Source of the DNA: Armatimonadota bacterium
GTDB taxonomy: Bacteria > Armatimonadota > Fimbriimonadia > Fimbriimonadales > Fimbriimonadaceae
Reading direction: 5' to 3'
NCBI GenBank assembly: GCA_023392285.1
Contig: JAEVZK010000084.1
Span: forward strand, 1-6,443
DNA: 6,443 bases
Below, piece after piece: positions 1-5,118 of the stretch. Under the pieces are notes generated by a model. The model was given only the letters and a program-made list of their open reading frames with translations, did not search any database and was not told where the DNA came from. Both the position numbers and the translations under genes were made by a program. Positions within the stretch are counted from its first letter, which is position 1. Every line of letters begins with the position of its first letter.

Positions 1-798
1 GTTAACTCGGACAATGCGGACGTTTTCTCTGTAAAGGGCTCGCTCCGAATAGTTTCCAAGGCCAAGGCCACGCTCATCAATGTTCCGAACGTCGTGGGAG
101 TCCTCCCAGGGTCCGACCCCGTGCTTAAGAATGAAGTCGTGGGAGTCGGTGCCCATTTGGACCACTTGGGAAAGAATGGCGACACGGTTTATCCAGGCGC
201 GGATGACGATGGTTCGGGATCGACCGCCCTCCTGGAGGTCATCCACGCGATTCATGAGAGCGGCATCAAGCCCAAGCGTAGCATGATCTTCATGGCTTTC
301 TGTGGCGAAGAGATCGGCCTCATCGGCTCAGGCTGGTATTCCGACCATCCCTTCTTTCCGCACGACAAAATGGTGGCGGAATTGCAGATGGACATGGTGG
401 GACGCGACTCTGACGGAGTCCAGAATGGCGACCCGAAGCGCGTGGACAAAAAGGAAGAGAATATCGATACGATGCGGCTTGTAGGAAGCAAGCGCATTTC
501 GACCGACCTTCACAATGCTGTGCTCGAGAACAATAAATACATTGGATTCAAGTTCAAATGGGATGCTGAAGACGTCTACACTCGGTCAGACCACTACAAC
601 TTCGCGAAGCACGGCATTCCAATCGCTTTCCTTTTCGACGGTTTCCATCCTGATTATCATCAGCCGACCGATACCGTTGACAAAATCAACTGGGAGAAGC
701 TGACCAATGCAGCGAAGCTCTACTATCTTGTAGGCCTTGATTTGGCCAATCGGGCAAACCGGCCCCGTAAGGACGTTCCACAAGGAACCGGAGACTAG
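1..798 (+). CDS. M28-family zinc metallopeptidase (aminopeptidase-like), 5'-truncated
   Basis: This is the C-terminal 265 residues of a peptidase; the frame is open to the left edge, so the start and any signal peptide or PA domain are missing. The M28 fold carries two co-catalytic zinc ions and normally removes N-terminal amino acids from peptides, usually outside the cytoplasm. In fragment numbering the expected ligands are all visible: H52 in AHLDHLG (with D54), D68 in GADDDGSG, the catalytic and ligand glutamates E103-E104 in CGEEIGL, D131 in QMDMVGR, and the last histidine H220 in HPDYHQPTDT. The order and spacing match Vibrio aminopeptidase-type enzymes as I remember them, including the PKRS-x-x-FMAF strand before the EE pair. 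The catalytic core looks intact, so it is probably active. Exact substrate cannot be told. The TAG stop is followed 9 nt later by a strong terminator, so this gene ends its transcript. Confidence 0.93.
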   Translation, partial: VNSDNADVFSVKGSLRIVSKAKATLINVPNVVGVLPGSDPVLKNEVVGVGAHLDHLGKNGDTVYPGADDDGSGSTALLEVIHAIHESGIKPKRSMIFMAFCGEEIGLIGSGWYSDHPFFPHDKMVAELQMDMVGRDSDGVQNGDPKRVDKKEENIDTMRLVGSKRISTDLHNAVLENNKYIGFKFKWDAEDVYTRSDHYNFAKHGIPIAFLFDGFHPDYHQPTDTVDKINWEKLTNAAKLYYLVGLDLANRANRPRKDVPQGTGD

Positions 799-807
799 GT
801 TTGGACT

Positions 808-837
808 GCGGTGATTCATCACCGCTTTCCTTTTATT
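808..837 (+). terminator. Intrinsic (rho-independent) terminator after the M28 peptidase gene
   Basis: A perfect 7-bp stem, GCGGTGA (808-814) with TCACCGC (819-825), closes a TTCA tetraloop and runs straight into a T-rich tract TTTCCTTTTATT (826-837). It starts 9 nt after the peptidase stop codon and ends 50 nt before deoC, so it should separate the two transcripts. Confidence 0.8.
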
Positions 838-887
838 CAACCGCCGCTTGGACGCTCGCTTTCTCGGACTCGGAAGTAAACTAAGCC

Positions 888-1871
888 ATGTCCGCCCACG
901 ATCTCCAGCACCTGCTTGCGCCTTCCGAGCGAAACGCGGGAATGCCGTTGGACCTGGATTGGGTGGAGAGCATTCGCGTCAATCGCAGCGCGGTGGACCG
1001 TCGTGCAGCGACGCTTCCGACGAGGAGAACGGTCAAGAAGGCTTGGCAAGCCGCTTGGCTCCTAAAGGCCGTTTCCTGTATAGACTTAACGACGCTTGGC
1101 GGCGATGATACGCCGGGGAACGTTCGTAGGCTGTGCGCCAAGGCCAGGCAACCGATTCGAACGGACCTGATCGATGCCCTGGGCGTGAAGGAGTTGCACC
1201 TCACCACTGGAGCCGTTTGCGTGTACCACGCCATGGTTCCGACGGCAGTGAAGGCTCTTGAGGGAACTGAAATTCCAGTCGCCGCCGTCGCTGCGGGGTT
1301 TCCCCACGGCTTGAGCCCGCTGTCCCAACGAATTGCCGAGATTAAGGCGAGCGTCGATGCAGGTGCAAAGGAGATCGACATCGTGATCTCTCGTCAACTT
1401 GTTCTTGCTCAAGACTGGAACCGGCTCTATGATGAGGTCTCGTCCTTTCGGGAGGCGTGCGGCGAAGCCCACCTGAAGTCGATCCTCGCGACCGGAGAGT
1501 TGGCGACACTCTCGAACGTCGCCAAAGCTAGCGCGGTGGCGATGATGGCGGGATCGGATTTCATCAAGACCAGCACCGGCAAAGAGTCGGTCAATGCCAC
1601 TCTCTCATTCGGCTTGGTGATGGTGCGCGCGATTCGTGAATTCCAGACGAGGAGCGGGTATCAGGTTGGGTTCAAGCCTGCTGGAGGCCTTCGCACCGCC
1701 AAGCAGTCTCTGGACTGGCTCGCTCTAATGAAAGAAGAACTTGGCGACGACTGGTTGCAGCCGACGCTGTTCCGAATCGGCGCTTCGACCCTGCTCGCGG
1801 ACATCGAGCGCCAGTTGGAGCATTTCATTACCGGACGCTATTCTGCTTACAATCGCCACCCGATGGGTTAG
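888..1871 (+). CDS. deoC: Deoxyribose-phosphate aldolase, long animal-type form
   Basis: Class I aldolase that reversibly splits 2-deoxy-D-ribose 5-phosphate into glyceraldehyde 3-phosphate and acetaldehyde, the last step of deoxynucleoside catabolism in the cytoplasm. The 327 residues form a TIM barrel. Catalytic positions are present: C111 in AVCVY, D164 in EIDIVI (like E. coli Asp102), Schiff-base lysine K227 in DFIKTSTGK (like Lys167), and K263 in GFKPAGG (like Lys201). A phosphate-binding RIGAST segment lies at 296-301. It is longer than typical bacterial DeoC (about 220-260 residues). It has the N-terminal extension and near-identical blocks (RRTVKKAWQAAWLLKAV, CGEAHLK, ATGEL, MMAGSDFIKTSTGKE, GRYSAYN) that I recall from human DERA. 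The ATG has GGAAG at 872-876, 11 nt upstream. No other nucleoside-catabolism gene (deoA, deoB, deoD, cdd) is adjacent, so it is not in a deo operon here. The identification is secure. Confidence 0.97.
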   Translation: MSAHDLQHLLAPSERNAGMPLDLDWVESIRVNRSAVDRRAATLPTRRTVKKAWQAAWLLKAVSCIDLTTLGGDDTPGNVRRLCAKARQPIRTDLIDALGVKELHLTTGAVCVYHAMVPTAVKALEGTEIPVAAVAAGFPHGLSPLSQRIAEIKASVDAGAKEIDIVISRQLVLAQDWNRLYDEVSSFREACGEAHLKSILATGELATLSNVAKASAVAMMAGSDFIKTSTGKESVNATLSFGLVMVRAIREFQTRSGYQVGFKPAGGLRTAKQSLDWLALMKEELGDDWLQPTLFRIGASTLLADIERQLEHFITGRYSAYNRHPMG

Positions 1872-1944
1872 TCCGTTCCGCGGAAACAGTTTAGATTCAT
1901 AAAGTTTTTCTGAACGGGGCGAGATTGGCGGTAACTTCAAACGA

Positions 1945-3258
1945 GTGTCTCTGATTCCGCCACAACCGCCCGGCCGCTTCGCCCAACGGTTACCCGCTCT
2001 ACAGCACAGAGACTTCATCAACTATCAGGTTGGTAACTTCATCAGCAATGTTGGGAACCGGATGCAGTTTATGGCGTTGCTCTGGCACGTTTACCAGCGC
2101 ACCCATAACAACGCTTATGTGGGAGCACTCGGGCTCATTCGTGTTGTGCCTCTCGTGTCCCTCGGACTGTTTGGCGGAGTCATAGCGGATCACTTCGATC
2201 GACGCAAGGTGCTTCTGATCACACAGCTTGCGCTTGCCGTGATTGCAATCGCGATCGCGTTGGTCACGATCCACCATGTCGACTCGGTTGGAACCCTGTA
2301 CCTGCTAGTCGCCGCTGGTGCAGTGGCGAGCGCGTTCAACGGACCAGTTCGCCAAGCGATTGTGGTTAACCTTGTCCCCCGGGAAGACTTTCCGAACGCG
2401 GCCGCCATTAATGGGATCACGTGGCGCTTGAGCGATATCCTCGGGCCGATGTTCACGGGATGGCTGCTCGCTTGGACTTCGGCTCCCTACTTCAGCGGAC
2501 TCGCGTGGATTTATGTCATCAACGCAGTTTCGTTCCTTGGGGTGATCTGGGCGGTTCTGCTGCTTCCCAAGAAACCACCGTCCTCGGCGGAGCAGGCGAG
2601 GGATATCCGAGCGGCGGTGATCGCGATCAAGCAGGGCTACCGGTATTTCAAGGATGCGGCGATCATCCGCAACACGATGATTGTCGACTTTTGGGCGACC
2701 TTTTTCGCAGGAGCTGAGGCGCTGCTGCCTTCCTATGCCGACCTGATGAAGCTCGGCAAAACGGGATATGGGTATTTGGCATCGGCGACTGGAACGGGCG
2801 CCCTGATCGCGTCAGTTTACGCTGCGATGATGCCGACGATCCAGAAGCAGGGTCTCTGGGTGCTGAGGATGGTCGGGCTCTTCGGCATCGCGACGATTTT
2901 CTTTGGTTTCAGCGTCAATCTTCCCATGGCCTTCATCTGCCTCGCTGCCTCGGGTGCGGCGGACATGATCAGCACCGTCCTTCGGCAGACGATTCGGCAA
3001 CTCGCAGTTCCTGATCACATGCGAGGAAGACTTGGTTCGATCGGAATGATATTCCAGATATCAGGCCCACAGTTAGGCGATGCGGAGGCGGGTCTAAGCG
3101 CCCAAGCGCTCACCCTCGTGCTTGCCCCACTGCAGGCTGTGCGCGGCTCTATCATCATTGGCGGCATTGGATCGGTGTTCGTGTCGTGGTGGTGGATGAG
3201 AAAATCTGCGTTGAGCAAGCATGAATATGATCCGGATCGGCCCCCGGAAGAACACTAG
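1945..3258 (+). CDS. MFS transporter, EntS-like (MFS_3-type) exporter
   Basis: Integral inner-membrane protein of 437 residues with about 12 hydrophobic segments, the usual size for the major facilitator superfamily. Proton-driven MFS carriers of this subgroup (EntS and related drug or siderophore exporters) pump small molecules out. The N-terminal HRDFINYQVGNFISNVGNRMQ (21-41) is the typical opening of the subgroup. Motif A lies between TM2 and TM3 as GGVIADHFDRRKV (77-89), with the conserved Asp and RRK. A basic QTIRQLAVPDHMRGR segment (348-362) sits in the C-terminal half where relatives have it. The hydrophilic central loop is at about 208-245. The start is a GTG at 1945: the frame is closed by TAA at 1900-1902, no ATG lies between, and no strong Shine-Dalgarno is visible, so the exact start is less certain. 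The 73-nt gap after deoC suggests possible co-transcription. Substrate unknown; no siderophore or drug genes are nearby. Confidence 0.88.
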   Translation: MSLIPPQPPGRFAQRLPALQHRDFINYQVGNFISNVGNRMQFMALLWHVYQRTHNNAYVGALGLIRVVPLVSLGLFGGVIADHFDRRKVLLITQLALAVIAIAIALVTIHHVDSVGTLYLLVAAGAVASAFNGPVRQAIVVNLVPREDFPNAAAINGITWRLSDILGPMFTGWLLAWTSAPYFSGLAWIYVINAVSFLGVIWAVLLLPKKPPSSAEQARDIRAAVIAIKQGYRYFKDAAIIRNTMIVDFWATFFAGAEALLPSYADLMKLGKTGYGYLASATGTGALIASVYAAMMPTIQKQGLWVLRMVGLFGIATIFFGFSVNLPMAFICLAASGAADMISTVLRQTIRQLAVPDHMRGRLGSIGMIFQISGPQLGDAEAGLSAQALTLVLAPLQAVRGSIIIGGIGSVFVSWWWMRKSALSKHEYDPDRPPEEH

Positions 3259-3270
3259 CCCTAAGGATTT

Positions 3271-3310
3271 TTCAAAAGCTCGCCGACAATCCCTTATAGG
3301 TTAAAAACCT
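3271..3310 (+). promoter_or_regulatory. Possible promoter with a small palindrome upstream of the zinc-finger gene
   Basis: TTCAAA (3271-3276) and TATAGG (3295-3300) are each 4/6 matches to the -35 and -10 consensus with an 18-nt spacer. The -10 box overlaps a palindrome, AGGTT (3298-3302) and AACCT (3306-3310) around AAA, which could be an operator or a weak hairpin. The match is modest; the sigma-factor consensus in this organism is unknown. Confidence 0.25.
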
Positions 3311-3327
3311 CAAGTGGATTGTTAGAA

Positions 3328-4014
3328 ATGCCAGTTCAAAACTTCGAGTGTCAGATTGCGAGAGCGCAGATTTCGCGCTACTTGGCAGGCGAGTCTCTTG
3401 GTGAGGACATGCTACAGCAACTGGAATCGCATGTCCTAAAGTGCATCGACTGCCGCATCGTTCTCGAGCAGCGGAAGGCCGCACTTCAGAGCTTGATCGG
3501 ACAGCCTTCCGCGAGCCCTGCGGTCGCAGTGGTTGAAGTCGAAGAAGAAAAGCCCGTGCGCAAGAATCTTCGCGACTGGATGCTTTCGAAGCTGCCTAAG
3601 CCGAAAAAGTCCGAGGGCAAATCCATAACGAAGCCAGCGGTTTATGCGGGTGGTCTTGCCTTGGTGCTGATCGGAATGAGCTATTTTTCAAACAACCTCA
3701 CGACGATGATGGGACCGCGGGCGAGCCAGACCCTCGACAAACCAGAGGAGCCGGTAAAGGATTCTGCATCGACAGGAACGATCAAGTCGTTGGCCGCCAA
3801 GCTCTCACAGGTGCCCAAGACTAAGGCACCGGCACCCACGACACCAGTTCACGTGAGCCCGAAGAAGGCCGCCCCGCCCAAAGTCGAAATTTCTCAGAAG
3901 CCGGTTCCGGATGCGCCTACGCCTGCCGTTAAAAGACGACCACGACATCAAACGCCTTCTGCCAACACTTCAACTCCCGCGAAGGATACGATTCGCGTCT
4001 ATGGAGCCAACTAA
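3328..4014 (+). CDS. Zinc-finger (zf-HC2, anti-sigma-like) single-pass membrane protein
   Basis: 228 residues. The N-terminal part (about 10-55) is a putative zinc finger of the anti-sigma (ZAS, zf-HC2) type: helix ISRYLAGESLGED, then H35-x3-C39-x2-C42 in HVLKCIDC; C8 could be a fourth ligand. Then come an acidic/basic linker (68-103), one hydrophobic segment at about 104-121 (AVYAGGLALVLIGMSYF), and a low-complexity tail of 100 residues rich in Pro, Lys, Ala and Thr (about 140-215), like TonB/TolA-type periplasm-spanning linkers. The expected topology is N-terminus inside, tail outside. Family knowledge: such zinc fingers usually hold an ECF sigma factor inactive, but no sigma gene lies next to it, so that role is inference. 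I chose ATG 3328 because AAGTGGA (3312-3318) sits 9 nt upstream; a TTG at 3319 would overlap that site. It is followed 2 nt later by the STN-repeat gene, a clear two-gene operon. Confidence 0.85.
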   Translation: MPVQNFECQIARAQISRYLAGESLGEDMLQQLESHVLKCIDCRIVLEQRKAALQSLIGQPSASPAVAVVEVEEEKPVRKNLRDWMLSKLPKPKKSEGKSITKPAVYAGGLALVLIGMSYFSNNLTTMMGPRASQTLDKPEEPVKDSASTGTIKSLAAKLSQVPKTKAPAPTTPVHVSPKKAAPPKVEISQKPVPDAPTPAVKRRPRHQTPSANTSTPAKDTIRVYGAN

Positions 4015-4016
4015 CC

Positions 4017-4682
4017 ATGAAACTTATCTCCGTCCTTATCATCTCCATCTTGCCGGCCTTTGCATTTTGCCAAGATCCGACCCCAACTCCGACCCAGACC
4101 GACAAGAGCCAAACCGCACAGCCGGTCCCTCCGACGGTCACGATCAGTGCAAAGGGCAGCGATGTTCGAGGTGTCATCCACGATCTCTGCACGCAGGCGA
4201 AGAAGAGCTACGTGCTGCAACCAGGCATTAATTTTGCTCTTTTCCTCTCGTTGGAGAACGTCGATTTTGAGGAGGCCCTCAACATCGTTTGTGCCCAGGC
4301 GAAGCTGCAGTTCGAGATTCAGAACGGCATTTATTTCATTTCCAAGGCGAAAGCAGTCATCACCCCTGCCACGCCTCCTCCCGCGCTTGGGCCGCTCCCT
4401 AAGACGGTCCTCGATCGCACGTTGACGATCCACCTGTTGAAGACCGAGATTAAGACCGTCTTTGAAGAGATGGGGAAGCTCACTTCGATCAAGATCGAAG
4501 TGGATTCCACGGTCCCAGCCTACAAGTTGGACGCGGTCCTGACGAAAATCTCTCTGAAAGGCGCGCTAGACAAGATCACGCAGGCAACGGGTTTGAAGTA
4601 CAAGTTCACGAACAACAAGTCGCTGATGATCTTCAAGCCGGAGGATCCTAACAAGGTTTCAATCAGCGCGGACAAGGGTTGA
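4017..4682 (+). CDS. Exported protein with two STN/secretin N-domain-like repeats
   Basis: 221 residues. A short signal peptide (K2, hydrophobic 3-17, likely cut after the AFA at 14-16 or just before Q19) and a Pro/Thr-rich linker (20-40) precede two similar alpha/beta modules: about 42-110 and 136-206. Each has the pattern beta strand, helix (DVRGVIHDLCTQAKK / EIKTVFEEMGKLTS), strand, a 'L-x-N/K-x-x-x-x-x-AL-x-x-I' turn-helix (VDFEEALNIV / ISLKGALDKI), then two strands ending GIYFIS / SLMIF. This is the layout of the short domain at the N-terminus of secretins and TonB-dependent transducers (STN). No secretin pore or TonB barrel follows, so it is a stand-alone periplasmic adaptor or binding protein. 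The start has GGAG at 4003-4006, inside the last codons of the upstream gene, which points to translational coupling. It probably acts with that membrane protein. The STN assignment rests on pattern reading, not a profile search. Confidence 0.85.
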   Translation: MKLISVLIISILPAFAFCQDPTPTPTQTDKSQTAQPVPPTVTISAKGSDVRGVIHDLCTQAKKSYVLQPGINFALFLSLENVDFEEALNIVCAQAKLQFEIQNGIYFISKAKAVITPATPPPALGPLPKTVLDRTLTIHLLKTEIKTVFEEMGKLTSIKIEVDSTVPAYKLDAVLTKISLKGALDKITQATGLKYKFTNNKSLMIFKPEDPNKVSISADKG

Positions 4683-4710
4683 TCGCACGCTCGTCAGATC
4701 ATTGCACTTC

Positions 4711-4737
4711 TACCCACCTTTGCGTGGGTATAATTTT
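4711..4737 (+). terminator. Possible terminator after the STN-repeat gene
   Basis: A perfect 7-bp stem TACCCAC (4711-4717) with GTGGGTA (4724-4730) around loop CTTTGC is followed by TAATTTT (4731-4737). It is 28 nt after the stop codon and fits a modest rho-independent terminator, but the T-run is short and the right arm overlaps the tRNA promoter -10 box, so the hairpin may instead or also be regulatory. Confidence 0.4.
4729..4734 (+). promoter_or_regulatory. -10 box of the tRNA-Tyr/tRNA-Thr promoter
   Basis: TATAAT is a perfect sigma-70-type -10 hexamer. Transcription would begin near 4741, about 7 nt before mature tRNA-Tyr. No good -35 lies at 16-18 nt: TTGCAC (4702-4707) is 21 nt away and TTCTAC (4708-4713) is 15 nt away, so the upstream half is uncertain. 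Confidence 0.5.
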
Positions 4738-4747
4738 GTGTCCGTCT

Positions 4748-4833
4748 GGGTAGATGCCCGAGTGGCCAATGGGAACAGACTGTAAATCTGTCGGCGAGAG
4801 CCTACGTAGGTTCGAATCCTACTCTACCCACCA
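4748..4833 (+). tRNA. tRNA-Tyr (anticodon GTA)
   Basis: 86 nt including an encoded CCA (4831-4833). The acceptor stem GGGTAGA (4748-4754) pairs fully with TCTACCC (4823-4829), with A73 at 4830. D arm CCCGAGTGGCCAATGGG (4757-4773), anticodon stem ACAGA/TCTGT with loop CTGTAAA (4780-4786) and anticodon GTA at 4782-4784. The long class II variable arm folds as GGC-GAGA-GCC (4793-4802), as expected for bacterial tRNA-Tyr. T arm GTAGG-TTCGAAT-CCTAC (4806-4822). All arms are intact. It is almost certainly co-transcribed with the tRNA-Thr 3 nt downstream. Confidence 0.97.
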
Positions 4834-4836
4834 GAC

Positions 4837-4911
4837 GCCTCCGTAGCTCAGGGGCAGAGCACTTCTTTGGTAAAGAAGAGGTCACGGGTTCGAATCTCGT
4901 CGGAGGCTCCA
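4837..4911 (+). tRNA. tRNA-Thr (anticodon GGT)
   Basis: 75 nt including an encoded CCA (4909-4911). Acceptor stem GCCTCCG (4837-4843) pairs fully with CGGAGGC (4901-4907), with T73 at 4908. D arm GCTC/GAGC, anticodon stem CTTCT/AGAAG (4862-4866/4874-4878) with loop TTGGTAA and anticodon GGT at 4869-4871, reading ACC and ACU. T arm ACGGG-TTCGAAT-CTCGT contains one G-U pair. Tyr and Thr tRNAs are often clustered upstream of tuf in bacteria, but no tuf gene follows here. Confidence 0.97.
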
Positions 4912-4942
4912 TCGTTAACAAACTGATGTCGCTTAACCCTCC

Positions 4943-4959
4943 CGCCTAGGGCGCATTTT
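4943..4959 (+). terminator. Weak possible terminator after the tRNA pair
   Basis: A 4-bp GC stem CGCC (4943-4946) with GGCG (4950-4953) around TAG is followed by CATTTT. The stem is short and the T-run is only four bases, so this is a weak candidate. It lies 31 nt after tRNA-Thr, where an end of transcription is expected. Confidence 0.25.
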
Positions 4960-4974
4960 CATTAGCAGTTCTCA

Positions 4975-5046
4975 GTCCAGCTTCAACGGCGTCTGGACAC
5001 ACGCACCTTATAGATTGTCCAAAGGGGAATTAGTCAATGCTCCCCT
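4975..5046 (+). other. Two inverted repeats in the gap before the regulatory-like-domain gene
   Basis: The 207-nt gap 4912-5118 has no gene. It holds two 6-bp inverted repeats, each with a 12-nt loop: GTCCAG (4975-4980)/CTGGAC (4993-4998) and AGGGGA (5023-5028)/TCCCCT (5041-5046). Neither is followed by a T-run, so they are not terminators; they could be operators or leader hairpins. No convincing promoter was found between them: TGGACA at 4994-4999 is a 5/6 match to a -35 but has no -10 at proper distance. Confidence 0.3.
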
Positions 5047-5118
5047 CCAAATCCTCGCTCTGAGTTGATGCAAGAAAGGGCTGCTAAGGCGTGCGAGAGC
5101 GAGAGGTAATCTCCCGCC

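Noticed and set aside
881..1381. Long open frame on the minus strand opposite deoC
   Set aside because: It lies fully opposite a securely identified enzyme, has no recognisable domain, and is explained by the codon pattern of the + strand gene. The same applies to minus-strand frames opposite the STN gene (4011-4433) and opposite the 3' end of the beta-domain gene (5740-6171).
1876..1885. 10-bp palindrome TTCCGCGGAA between deoC and the MFS gene, with CCGTTC/GAACGG flanking
   Set aside because: Short, no T-run after it and no good promoter elements beside it; could be an operator, but nothing supports that over chance.
3319..3327. TTG at 3319 as the start of the zinc-finger protein
   Set aside because: ATG 3328 is three codons downstream in the same frame and has AAGTGGA at proper distance; starting at TTG would overlap that ribosome site and add only M-L-E.
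4059..4073. Lipoprotein signal (cysteine at residue 18) in the STN-repeat protein
   Set aside because: The residues before the cysteine are A-F-A-F, and phenylalanine at -1 does not fit a lipobox; a signal peptidase I site after A-F-A is more likely.
4837..4920. tRNA-Thr 3' end as an integration (att) site
   Set aside because: No copy of the tRNA 3' end is found downstream in the window and no integrase or mobile gene is present.
5068..5109. A 13-codon ORF ending just before the beta-domain gene, as a leader peptide
   Set aside because: It has no clear ribosome site and no runs of one amino acid or attenuator hairpins; it is likely chance.
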